Assembly: GCF_040436345.1 (NCBI RefSeq)
Contig: NC_133216.1
Coordinates: 3,918,533 to 3,982,532 of the forward strand
Reading direction: 5' to 3'
From: Pagrus major
Lineage: Eukaryota; Chordata; Actinopteri; Spariformes; Sparidae
DNA length: 64,000 bases
Shown: positions 15,001-25,005 of the stretch, piece by piece
Layout: each line of letters begins with the position of its first letter
Numbering within the stretch: the first letter of the stretch is position 1
The notes under the pieces: model-generated
Databases searched by the model: none
Told to the model about the DNA's origin: nothing
What the model saw: only the letters and a program-made list of their open reading frames with translations
Position numbers and translations under genes: made by a program

Positions 15001-15783
15001 TTATCTCAAAGCCTGGTCTCCCAAAAAACCCAGACGTTGCCACAGACAGAGAAAAACATGGGCAGGACAGACCTGGCTAGCCTGACACAGCAGATTTGTG
15101 CTGCCCACTGAGCTGCCTTTCACACAGTTTCATTAAAGGGGAAACTCGACAGACAAACCAGGGTGGAGAGGGGGGCAGAGAAGGTGAAAATCTGGAAATA
15201 AGGGGATGGAGGAGAGAAAAGGCAGGGATGGGTGCAGGGCAAGCTGGGTGTGGAAGGGCCTGGTGGCCTTGCATCAGATGCATTAATTATTGATCAGCTG
15301 GGAGAAGACAAACATGCGCACTGGAGACACCGGTGGGTGAAGGAGGTGGAGGTGAGAGTCTAGGAAGATTTTTAGGTAGTTTATTGATTACATCTGTGCA
15401 TTTTGCATGTGTGTAATCAATGCAACACACACGACTCTCCACCCAAACCTCCCCCCACCCCTCATCTCTCTCCCCAATGCTCTCCATCTCTATCCTGACC
15501 AGCCTGTGTGTCCAATTGCAACCCGTCCCAAATGAGCTTGGGGAGATTAGCGCGTCTGTGTCGCCCTGCTTGATTGCAGCTGCTCTTTGCACATGGCAGA
15601 CTAATCTCAGGGCCCGAGGTTAGAGGGGGTTATTATTATAATTTTCTTCAAAAGCACAATAAACCCCTAATGGCAACCTATTCCTACCGCTGAAGGTGAC
15701 AAACAAGACACCCTGTGTTTTAATCATCTACTTACATGGTCCGGGTTCCGCTCGTTCCCAGGCAGTGCCGTGCGTAAAGACAT
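1..15783 (-). CDS. mark4: MARK4-like Ser/Thr kinase, N-terminal coding exons (partial, runs off left edge)
   Basis: Two coding pieces join in frame: 15736-15783, then 1-46, which continues beyond the window. The first starts at an ATG in an A-at-minus-3 context, encodes MSLRTALPGNERNPDH and ends at a GTAAGT donor in phase 0. The second follows a pyrimidine-rich CTACAG acceptor and continues HTSLSASRSEKGTGW. Together they resemble the non-catalytic N-terminus of human MARK4, which has an MS-RT-LAPGN-RN start followed by a Ser/Gly-rich RS-KG-W stretch. MARK kinases phosphorylate tau/MAP-type proteins and detach them from microtubules; in the family LKB1 activates them. The kinase, UBA and KA1 domains would lie to the left, unseen. 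The short exons are easy to miss. The match rests on about 31 residues, so MARK-family membership is likely and the MARK4 paralogue is the best guess. Confidence 0.8.
2886..2913. repeat. (CCA)n triplet microsatellite
   Basis: About nine tandem CCA/CAC triplets within a C-rich stretch, inside the kinase intron. Confidence 0.95.
3440..3870. promoter_or_regulatory. Candidate intronic regulatory block with a palindromic CRE
   Basis: This is a repeat-free stretch of balanced composition inside the kinase intron. It contains a perfect TGACGTCA palindrome at 3717-3724, the CREB/ATF consensus, preceded directly by TGACAGCT (a MEIS/TALE-type core). It has no coding frame or microsatellite. It is called only from composition and motif content; conservation could not be tested. 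Confidence 0.3.
5767..5975. repeat. Dispersed fish repeat, GAGCTGCAATGATT family (reverse copy)
   Basis: Shares GAAATGACAAAGAAAAG, ACATTTAAGAAGCTGGAACC and AGCAAATGTTGGACATTTTT with the copies at 8596-8980 and 33612-33905. It lies in the kinase intron. Confidence 0.65.
8077..8104. repeat. (CA)n microsatellite
   Basis: About 14 CA units in the kinase intron. Confidence 0.95.
8596..8980. repeat. Dispersed fish repeat, GAGCTGCAATGATT family (reverse copy)
   Basis: The longest copy in the window, in reverse orientation. It contains AATGACAAAGAAATGCAGCA, CACATTTAAGAAGCTG, AATCAATTAATCGACTAATCG and ends TTGCAGCTGTAC. It matches the copies at 5767-5975 and 33612-33905. Confidence 0.7.
11945..12000. 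repeat. (TC)n microsatellite
   Basis: About 28 uninterrupted TC units. Pure polypyrimidine mirror-repeat tracts of this length can adopt triplex (H-DNA) structure. Confidence 0.97.
13868..14474. mobile_element. Fold-back (long inverted repeat) DNA-transposon-like element
   Basis: The left end reads TTAAGGAACAGTTCACCC and the right end reads ACTGAACTGTTCCTTTAA, its reverse complement. The arms remain alignable for about 150 bases (for example ACAACTGAAGTAGCTGGAGA at about 14006-14025 against its complement near 14340-14360). TTAA flanks both ends, the target-site type of piggyBac and Kolobok elements. No transposase is present, so it would be non-autonomous. Confidence 0.8.
15240..15640. promoter_or_regulatory. 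Candidate regulatory block upstream of intron donor
   Basis: A complex, repeat-poor stretch lies about 100-500 bases from the first coding exon of the mark4-like gene. It includes TTAATTATTGATCAGCTG at about 15281-15300 (a homeodomain TAATTA core next to an E-box CAGCTG). A second run around 15535-15605 carries TGATTGCAG and TTTGCACATGG. It has no credible coding potential. Its function is inferred only. Confidence 0.3.
15736..15783 (-). CDS. mark4: mark4-like first coding exon (16 codons)
   Basis: This exon contains the start codon at 15781-15783 and ends in phase 0 at a strong GTAAGT donor (complement of 15730-15735). A pyrimidine run ending in CTCAG lies just upstream of the ATG. The exon may therefore begin there by splicing to a separate 5' untranslated exon, or the 5' UTR may run uninterrupted into the CpG-rich stretch to the right. 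The sequence does not decide between these. Confidence 0.78.
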
Positions 15784-15908
15784 TTTCGTCCCTGAGTGCC
15801 GTCCAGGAGAGAAGAAAGAAGTGGGCTGTGGGTTTGTGTTCACACTGGGTTTTATAAAAAACACCCTAGATTAGCTTGGTTGTCAGTCACACCAGGCTCT
15901 GTGTATCA

Positions 15909-15922
15909 GGGGGGGGGGGGGG
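15909..15922. repeat. Poly-G run
   Basis: Fourteen consecutive G residues followed closely by an A run, about 130 bases upstream of the kinase start codon. It is prone to sequencing error or G-quadruplex formation. Confidence 0.9.
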
Positions 15923-16149
15923 AGAAAAAAAAAACAGCCTCACTTCTCATACAATCCTCATTGTCACAGTCCGTGAAGGCAGCACAGATCACCAAGACCA
16001 AGTGATCCAGCTTAAATTGATACGTTTAAAAAACAAAAACTGGTTAGCTACATCCACCTCATGGCTGCCTGGGACCAAAACAGCCTCATCTGAAGGGGGA
16101 AAAAAAACAAAAAAACAGTCCAGACTGACTGACTGATGCCCCCCCTCCC

Positions 16150-16900
16150 CACTTCACTTTCCCCCGATCCTTCTCAGACGCTATCGTACCATTTCGGCCG
16201 TTAACAACACAATCCCGGTGGCCACTGCTTCACTTTCAGCCGCATCGTCTCAAACATCGAGGCAACTAAAGCCGGGTTAAAAAAGAGGAAAACACGGTGT
16301 GTGTGTGTGTGTGTGTGTCCCTGCGACCACCGCGAGTTGAGTCCTGTTAGCTAGCTAATGTGATTTTTTTTTTCTGGGTGACAAACGTCAGAAAAAGGTG
16401 GCTCCCCCACGAAGAAACGGTCGCGGAAGCCGAAGCGGGAACCATCAGGGGCGGACAGAGCGAAGCCTCGGGGGGTTTGAAACCAAATGGCCAAACTGCG
16501 GCTGGATTGAAGAAAAGCGGCGGATGTGCACAGCCTCCTAGTCAGTCTCCGGTCCTTCCTCCCGGTCAAGTCCGCCCTTTAGCCTCCTCTCACTCGGCCT
16601 GGTTGAAAAGTAGCCGGCGTCAGACGAGCGGCGGAGGGATACGAGGAGGAAAAAATGTCTCCGGCAGTGTCGGAAACATTTGTTTTCTGTGAAGAAAGAC
16701 GGCAGAAAACGGGATTCCTCCTCCTCCTTCTCCTCCTTCTCCTCCTCCCGAGAAACACAGTGACAAGAGAAAGGAGGGAGGCGGCGGGACGTCAGCGGTA
16801 ATAACAGGCAGGGCTGCTGCGTCGGGGGCCGCGCGCACACTCACGCACTCACTCACGCGCGCCTTTCTCGCCCCTCTCGCTCGTGCTGCCTTCAGGTACT
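16150..16900. promoter_or_regulatory. CpG-rich promoter-like region of the mark4-like gene
   Basis: The surroundings are AT-rich, but this stretch is rich in CG dinucleotides (for example 16190-16260, 16400-16470, 16600-16680 and 16820-16875) and in purine/pyrimidine runs. It lies 0.4-1.1 kb upstream of the kinase ATG, on the correct side for its promoter and 5' UTR. No TATA box stands out, as is typical of CpG-island promoters. On the plus strand a donor-like CTTCAG|GTACT at about 16893 could mark a divergent transcript. Confidence 0.6.
16297..16318. repeat. (TG)n microsatellite in CpG-rich promoter region
   Basis: Eleven TG units within the promoter-like region of the mark4-like gene. Confidence 0.95.
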
Positions 16901-18119
16901 CCTCGTAAAATCAGTCATCTGAGTTTCAGAAGACGTAACTCACATTGTGATTTAAAGTCGCGATTAACTGAAGGATGACTTGTTTTTATACACACATGAA
17001 TATATATATAAAAAAAATAATTATTTTATCTTTGTGAGACAATCTTACGTTTCACCACATGGAAAACAACATAGTCTGTCTTTCTCCTGAGATATTATCG
17101 CCTCCTGGTGGTTAAAATTAATTTATTTCAAGAAAGAAAATTGTTAAATTCTCGGCTTAAATCCCTCAATTTAATAAAATTGTACACAACAAGTGTAATA
17201 AATGTCTAAGTACTTATGAAACCATTTCCCCTGAAACCTCTAACTGATTGTATTGGTCTACATGTGTACTGTACCTCTGAGCTTTTTGTTTGTTTTGCAC
17301 CAGTTTACCAAGGCAAATCTCTTGTATTTGAAAACCAACCAGGTAATACACCTGATCAACAAGTGTGTTTCATTTCAATACTCATCCAAATATGACTGAC
17401 ACAATTTTTATCTTTCTTTGGCCAAAATTTGGAGAACAACCACTCTTTTATTCTTCTTCTCCAATACACCACAGTCACTTATCTCTGTGTGTCTAGGGGG
17501 CAAGACCCAAAGAAAGCACTGTGAAGAAGAGAGAAGGCGAAGAAACGGGATACTGGAACAGGACAGTGTGACTTTAGGGGCCATCCCATGTGAGGGGCAC
17601 AGATCCTAAAATGGGGATGTCGATATAAACTGTCTTTGGTCACAGAATTTAGCACACTGAGGTGAATTCATGGCCAATAAAGAAAGGCCAGACTAAACCA
17701 CTAACTCTTGTTTGCCCTCGTTAGCTATTAAGATTTTTGAATAATACACAAACCTAGTAAATCTAATATTGAAAGTGTTTAATCTCTCTAAAACTCAAAA
17801 AAAAAAAAATTGCGAAAACCTGCATTAAATACTTGGTGCTTTTCTCTTTGTACTTATATCATGTCTCCTTTATTTGTCAATTTGAAAAAGATGATGAAGA
17901 TGCTCTTCATATATGCTGATATTTGCACCCAGACAAGCTGAGCTCTCAAATAAATATATTTTTACTTTACTTTTTACTTTAAAAAAATATATATATAAAA
18001 GAAAACACAATTTTTCCAACAGCAGCAAAACACACCATCCCTCACCCAACCTTCTCCCAATGCTCTTAAAAGCACAATCACTCCATTCATTCAGACATGC
18101 GGTAGCGTGTGAGTGTCTC

Positions 18120-18150
<31 letters not shown>

Positions 18151-19545
18151 TTATGCTACCAGAAGTTCGTAGGGACCTCCTACCAGGAAATCTGCCTTTG
18201 CTTCAGCTCTGCTTGTTGGCTTCTGGATTACAATTGAGCCTATTAAAGACAATTCAACCAATACTTATTCACAACCTAGAAGAGTAATTAAACAGCAGGC
18301 CTAATTAACACGGTTCTAAGCAGCAACAGTACAACTGTATTTATCTCTTATTTAGCTCCTCCTTTTTTTCATTTCAACGTTGCAAGTCAGATATTGAAAA
18401 AATAAAAACAGCAGAAAAAGAGATATATCAATTTCCAGCACGGTTACACAGCAACCCTAGATGGCAAGGTGACTTAGTAGTAATTAATCTGTCACTCAGC
18501 CTGGTATATGAGGGCTCCACTCCCCATATCAGAAAGGAGCACATCTCCCCCATCTGAAACACATTAATTAATATCTTTTTTATCACTATCAATTCTGAGG
18601 TTATGAACATGTAGTCTGCAGATATTCATTCTGGACAGAAAAACTACACAAGCATCATCTTTTGTCCGCACCACAATCAACAACAACAACAAAAAAGTTC
18701 CTTGTAGTAGCTTTAATCAGCTTGTTCACAATATAGACAAAATCAGGAGAAATCCAGGAAGAGAGACAAAGACATTCATGTAAAGACTGATGCAGAATTA
18801 AAAGCCAAGAGATTTTGGAAACCCATTAATGTCTACTTTTTAAAGCATAGACAAAATATACACATGTATATTTATGCCACAAAGTGATTCAGAATCAAGT
18901 GAACTGCTCTGTAATGGGAAGGTGTGGTGTCATTTTTGAATTTCTATAGACTCTAACTAACATCAACACTTCCTGCAAAGTAAAGTATCATTGTTAAAGA
19001 AGTTGACACCCTAAAGTATTATCATTAATGACATTTAGGGATCTTTTTTTCTCGACATGACCATTACAACGCTTTAAAGTGAATTGTTTGTCTTTTTCAA
19101 GCAGCTTTGTTTGAGTTACTGTGTTTCCAGATTTGAGATGCACACAGATGCCACCATTATATTATCTTACATTTACTACCTACTATGGTATAGAAGGTAA
19201 AAAAGGAAAGAAAAGCATCCTTATAAACTTAAAACTCCTTAAAACTCATTAATATCAAATCTGAATTGAGTATTAAGGATCCTTAAAAGGATGAAAGGCA
19301 GAGGGAATCACATCCTTGAGTACTTGGATTCATGTCTGAAACAAGTCTTACCTGGACTGATCTGGACCTGTTGGAGCGAACCCAGGGCCTCATCGTCCCC
19401 TTGCACCCCTACTTCCTTGTTCTGAATGAGACCTTCAGTGACCTGAAGCCCTGCAGATTAAGAGGCCAATGCTGGAACAAGAAGTTTCACTGTCATCCCT
19501 CTGCACAGACGCAGAGAAAGAAAGAGGTTTACCAGGAAAGCAGAG

Positions 19546-19583
<38 letters not shown>
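19546..19583. repeat. CTG/CAG triplet microsatellite
   Basis: About 12-13 uninterrupted copies of the triplet TGC/CTG. Frames on both strands read through it as poly-Leu, poly-Ala or similar, but none resembles a known protein and none has convincing splice context. I treat it as non-coding. Confidence 0.95.
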
Positions 19584-19826
19584 AAACAGCGATTGAATCG
19601 ATGCTGGAAAGAACAACCGGAGCAGCGGTCCATATTTCCACGGATTACAGAGGCTGTTCTGAACACTGTGTTATAGAGTGCACCGACATCATGGCATCAC
19701 TGTCCGGTCAGCTGTGTATAAACCAATTAGAGGGAAAAAAACACTGGATGTGGAATCATCAATACACCTAATGGGCTATGGAAAGGGGAGGCGAGTCTGC
19801 TTCAGTTGTTATCTGCATTGAGAGTT

Positions 19827-19831
<5 letters not shown>

Positions 19832-19884
<53 letters not shown>
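19832..19884. repeat. (TG)n microsatellite
   Basis: Nearly pure TG dinucleotide run of about 53 bases, intergenic. Confidence 0.97.
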
Positions 19885-19886
<2 letters not shown>

Positions 19887-21218
19887 CACAGCTAGTGATT
19901 ATTGCAGCTCCGAACACGTCAGCAGGGATTGATCTGGCCTGTTGCCCATGCTGACCCTAAAGCCATCAACACACAAACAAACACATATTTGTGTACTTTG
20001 AAACTTCCATTGACTTTCTTGAGTGTAACCGTCACAACTGCATGCTTGACCTCGCCCTCACACAAACCTTTAGCTACTTCTAACTTTAAAATCTGGATTG
20101 ATCCTCAACAGCCCTTGGAGGGAGAGAGGAAGAGATACGCTCACTTTCCAAAATGCTTTCAAGGATAAAAGTGCAACAGCAGGCACACAGAGTCATTTTA
20201 CTATACATTTGAAAACACAAAACCATAATCCTAAACTTGCTTTTTAAAGGACTGGTCCAACCTGGTCTCAACTCTAACTTTATTAAAATGTCATTTCCCA
20301 TCTTTTTTAAACATGCAAAGCTTAAATTTAACTAGTCAGCTTTAGGTTCAAACACATTTTCTCTCTCATTTAGCTTTCTATATAATCATACATGCTTTTA
20401 GACGTTTTAGGCCTAATTAAAAATCGATGCATCAATTCTATCAAGTTTTATTGATTTATGAAATGTTCCTGCTTCCTCTGAATATTTCTCTAAGATAAAT
20501 AAAATCAGCCATGCAGTTATGCTTTTGTCAGACATGCAGACTTACCGTATAACCACATTGGTTGGAAGTCTGCTGGTGTCATTTCATAACCACACCTTCC
20601 TCTGTGACAAATAAACACAACTTACAGGCGGCTTGTATAGTCGAGTAAGACAGTCTACAGTCTCAGCTTTTAGCAAAAACTCCCTGCAGCAAAACACAAC
20701 TTCAGCACTTCCTTCTCATCAGCGGTAAGTTTTGATTTAAGAGCAAATACAATAGCCCAACAATGCACTTGAAAACGTTTGAAAATGTTTTCCTGAATAG
20801 ACAATTGTACAATACTTTTGAGTAAAAATACAAAACAATACAAAAAACCTTTTCGAGAACAAGTTATTATCAATATTGTATTCTTAAAATGTTTACATTT
20901 CCTTCAGGTATATGAAGTTTATTTCTCTTTAACTAAAATGAGGCCTCCACAAGTCAGAATTATGATTGTTCAAGGAATACAAAATGCAAAATGAAGAAAA
21001 TAAAATCTATTCAGAATACATTAGTACAAACACTAAAGAGAATACATCTGGATAAAAAGAAGAAAACATTAGTTTTAATGAGAAATTTAAACCGTTTTAA
21101 CTCGCCTTATTGACTCAATTCTCTTTCAGATCTTCTGCCTGAAAACCAAAGCAAACTTGAAAATAATATAACAATATTGTCCTCCATGCTCCATGTCTGT
21201 TTTCAGCGGTAGCCAACC

Positions 21219-23504
21219 ATGCTGGCAGTCTTAACTCTGGCCTCCTTGAGCCACTTGGTGTGGGCGTCTAACCTCTGCCCCCCAACCTGCCAATGTCTCC
21301 ACAAACTGACAGCTGTTGTGTGCCAGGGAGAACTGAATCAGATACCTGAGCTGCCCAACAGCACGGAGAAGCTGTATGTCTCATACAACAAGATACAGGA
21401 AATACCCCTGCGTGGGCTGGAGCAGCTGCAGGTAGGAAACTCACACAGCCTAAAACTGCATTTTGTGTGTGATGTTTTTGAAAATGATGCAGCACTGTGG
21501 TTGCCTGTCAGTTAGAGACTCAAGCAGCGGGAAATTCCTAGGTTAAATTTTCCAATAATACATATTTTTTTCTTTGATATTTCTAAAGAATTATTCAAAT
21601 CAGACTTCTTTCCTTCCTGGATCTTCTGTCAGGTTCTGGACCTGACCAAGAATCAGCTGAATGACTTCCTGTCCCTCAACGCAGTTTGGCCCCATATGAC
21701 GAGGCTCTCTAAGCTCTTCCTACGTGACAATGGCCTGATGTTTCTTCACCCTGGTCAGTTCCAAAACTGCCCTGCTCTCACCTTACTGGACCTGAGTGAG
21801 AACAAGATCAAATTCCTACCGATTGGATTCCTCCGTGGATTAGCTAACCTGGCGAAACTGACTGTAAACTTTAATCAGATTCAAATGTTAAAAGTTGGTG
21901 CATTGGAAGGAGCCTTTTCCCTTGCTGAGCTCCACCTTAGCCATAACAATATAACAAAGATAGAGGAAGGCGTGTTCAAGAACTCATCTGTGTTGAAGAA
22001 ACTTGTTCTGTCTAGAAACAGAATCACAAGTTTGGATGACGGCAGCTTAAGAGGAGCGACAGGTCTCCAACACCTTGACCTGAGTGGAAATATGCTGGTC
22101 ACTGCTCCAGCTGAGGCACTGAGGGATGTAAACAAGCTGACACACCTGAATCTACAGGAGAACAGCCTCACCAGCCTTCCAGAGGATTGCTTCTCCTCAC
22201 TGAGTCTGTTAGTTTATCTAGACTTGAGCAAAAACAAGCTGACTACTCTGTCCGCGGGATCCCTGAGAGGTCTGACCATGCTAAGAGAGCTGGGCCTCAG
22301 TCTCAACCTCATCGACTCTCTTCCCCCAAAAGTCTTCCGTGACCTCAGAAACCTTGAGTTACTTGACTTGTACAGGAACAGACTGACGGCTCTTTCTCCA
22401 GATGTATTCAGTAACTTGAACAACTTGAAAGAGTTGCAGCTGGACAGCAATCAGATCTCTGACATAGAAGTTGGGGTATTTGATTCATTATCCGGACTCA
22501 ACGAGCTACATCTGTCGAACAACCGCATCCCGAAGCTCCGCCCTGATCTGCTTGACAAGCTCAAGTCACTAGAGAACCTCTACTTGGAGCACAACGTTCT
22601 GAGACACCTTCCCAAAGGCATTTTCCACAAGATGAGGGACCTCAAGGAAATACACCTCCATGACAACCACATCAGGTTCCTAAATGACCCGGTCTTTCAT
22701 GGTTTGGTGAGACTGAATTCTCTGAAGCTCTCTCGCAACCAAATCTCCTCTCTACACCCAGACCAGTTCAGAGACCTTGTCGGTTTAAAAGAGTTAGAAC
22801 TAGATGAAAACCACATCGATAACCTTCCCACAAGCCTGCTCAGGAATCTAAGACATCTTACAACACTGGATCTGGACAAGAACCGTATCTCAGATCTGTC
22901 TCCTGATCACTTTGCAGGGTTGACCCGCCTTAAAGAGCTTAAGTTGAGCTCCAATCGGCTGCATGACATCCCTTTCGACACCTTCCATCTCCTGCACAAC
23001 CTCCGCAGGCTCCTGCTGAAGAACAACAGCTTCGACAATTTCCATTCTCAGCTCTTTGCCCGACTTTCAAAGCTGAGAGAACTCAACCTGGATGGAAACA
23101 AGCTGAATCACTTGCGGCCTGATGTGTTTCAAGGACTTACAAACCTCCAGAAACTGAGTTTGAAGTCCAACCAGCTCAGAACAGTGGAGAATGGGACTTT
23201 TGAGTTCTTAAGAAACCTTAGTGCTATCTGTCTGTCAGGTAATTTGTGGGACTGCACCTGTAAACGTATAGTTTACATCAGCAGCTGGGTCAACACGCAC
23301 AGAGAGAAGCTCAGAGACCAGCCAGTCTGCTTCTCCTCCTCTTTGTCTCAGGATACACCACTCTCACAGGCAGCTCTGTCTCCAATGTTGTTAAGAGATC
23401 ATTGCATTACAAGTGCTACAAGTGGCCCATCACCCTCATTTCCTCTAGAAATGCTGAGTCTGCTTTTTCTCATAGTAGTCAGCACACTGGGACATCCTCT
23501 TTAA
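21219..23504 (+). CDS. Leucine-rich-repeat protein, secreted or GPI-anchored (CPN2/LRRC15-like)
   Basis: Coding exons are 21219-21431 and 21633-23504, separated by a 201-base GT-AG intron in phase 0; the product has 694 residues. Residues 1-16 form a signal peptide. An LRRNT cysteine cap (CPPTCQC) starts near residue 20. There follow 23 extracellular-type LRRs (LxxLxLxxNxIxxLxxxxFxxLxx), each exactly 24 residues, from about 48 to 599. An LRRCT cap with CTCK and two more cysteines spans about 600-662. The C-terminus is a hydrophobic stretch, MLSLLFLIVVSTLGHPL, with no basic cytoplasmic tail after a small-residue segment, which suggests GPI anchoring. The overall form resembles carboxypeptidase N subunit 2, LRRC15 and acid-labile-subunit-like proteins, which bind other proteins outside the cell. 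The orthologue cannot be fixed by eye. An acceptor just before the ATG implies an upstream untranslated exon. Confidence 0.9.
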
Positions 23505-23980
23505 TGGTTTGGTCCTCTTTAACCATGTTTCCTGTCTTTGCTTTTCATGTCTGCCTTTGGTTTTCAAGTATTTGCACCCCAATCTGGGTACTGTAAGTTT
23601 GTATATCTATAGATGCATTCAAAAATAGTGTCAATAACATTCATTCAGGGAAAATCCAGACTGGAATATTGTGATCCTTCAAAAGAGCAAGATAGATTTG
23701 TATTAGGAGGATTCTTGCAAAAGTGTAAAATAAGTCATCATCATTGACAATTACATTTTGGGATAAGGGAGCACAAGTAATTAGTAATAATTACACAGAG
23801 ACTAAGAGCCTCACTTTGAGGCTGTGATGGTTGAGCATGTGTTCATAAAAACTGCAAAAAAGCTAACTTGACAACAACAAACATGTTTATGAATTGTGGA
23901 GTGTGTTTGTGTGTGCAGGATACCAGTCAAAAATGAGAACTTTTAAGCTCATTAAGCTTCTTCGAATGCATTTTGAATAC

Positions 23981-23986
23981 AATAAA
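23981..23986 (+). other. Candidate polyadenylation signal for the LRR gene
   Basis: An AATAAA lies 477 bases after the LRR stop codon on the coding strand, in AT-rich DNA. It is plausible by position only. Confidence 0.4.
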
Positions 23987-24929
23987 AGAAAAAAAAATTA
24001 ACATGATTTAATTTTCAGTGTTTATAGTTTGACTCACAGTCACAAAGTTGAGATATAACAATCATACACTCCACAGGAAAATTTACAGATGAAACATTCT
24101 GACAAAATAACTGTTTCAGTATTATAAGAACACATTGGCTTTAATTAAACACACAAGGCAACAGTTGCATTTCATTTATCCACTGGAGATCATAAGCTAT
24201 GAAACTATGTTTGGAAAAAAAAGGCAGAAAAGCACTCTTCAAGTTGGTTAAACCATTATAAATATCAATCTTCAACAACTTAAACAGGGTTGTGTTAAAT
24301 CCTGGAAAAAGCTGCACACAGTAAAATCAGCCAGTCATAATTTTACAGTCTTAGATTTTACAGCTTAGATGAGAAATATAATTTCATATCTTTCAGCAAA
24401 ACATTGATAAATTGTAATTGTGGCTGGTAAGATTGTTTTTGATTCCTCTACTAAAACTGGGACTCTGACAGTAATGAAAAAAGCTTGTAAACTTTTAAAT
24501 CTAATACCACATTGGCCAACTGTCCCTTTAAATAAGTCTGAGTTTAGTTTACTTTCAGCCAGCAAACTCTGCTTACAAATATATTCAAATAAAGAAGCCA
24601 CCAATGATACCATGATGCTTTGGAAATGTGTGTTGTCAGTTATTCCCACATATAAATGTCACATTTTACTTTCCTATGACCATTTTTTCAATTTGGGGCG
24701 ACATGTATACCTTTAAAACACACCAAACACCTTGATCTGCTCTTCTTAGTTTACTGTCGTACCAGATTCAAGCTTTCATACCTATTTCACTCAGTGCAAG
24801 TCTGTCTGGATAACAGTGTCAGGTGAATGCCCTCAATTTAAAACACAACAAGGTACTCACTTTAGCCTCACTTATGATCACCAAAACTACTTTCACTGCA
24901 AACTCTTCTTTAATTATCCAGTCACTCTT

Positions 24930-24935
24930 TTTATT
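24930..24935 (-). other. Candidate polyadenylation signal for ZNF-A
   Basis: The minus strand reads AATAAA about 71 bases downstream of the ZNF-A stop codon. This would give a short 3' UTR; later signals are possible. Confidence 0.4.
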
Positions 24936-25005
24936 CCTCAACAGGAACAGGAAGCTGACGCCATCCACTCTGCCACCAGGGCAGGTGTCTCATCACAGAT
25001 TAGCT

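Larger units (their letters stand above)
47..15735 (-). other. Large first coding intron of the mark4-like gene (15.7 kb)
   Basis: No further coding exon could be supported here. The open frames are short, or lack splice sites and any family resemblance. The intron holds microsatellites (2886-2913, 3197-3212, 8077-8104, 11945-12000), dispersed-repeat copies (about 5767-5975 and 8596-8980) and a fold-back transposon-like element (13868-14474). Two stretches look like candidate regulatory DNA (about 3440-3870 and 15240-15640). A long first intron near the start codon is a common place for enhancers, but nothing here proves function. Confidence 0.7.
16901..21218. other. Intergenic DNA between mark4-like and LRR genes
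   Basis: No coding exon is supported. The region holds AT-rich DNA, a TG/AG microsatellite (about 18117-18150), a CTG/CAG triplet run (19546-19583) and a long TG run (19832-19884). The LRR gene begins with an acceptor (TTTTCAG at 21200-21206) 12 bases before its ATG, so at least one untranslated exon of that gene should lie in or left of this interval. I could not locate it. Confidence 0.6.
23505..25005. other. Intergenic DNA between the LRR gene and ZNF-A
   Basis: No coding exon is supported. The left part should be the LRR gene's 3' UTR. The right end is the 3' UTR of ZNF-A, read from the other strand, so the two genes converge. The middle is AT-rich. Confidence 0.65.

Noticed and set aside
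19435..19771. Poly-Ala/poly-Leu proteins across the CTG repeat
   Set aside because: The frames exist only because the triplet repeat lacks stops; there is no conserved sequence around it.
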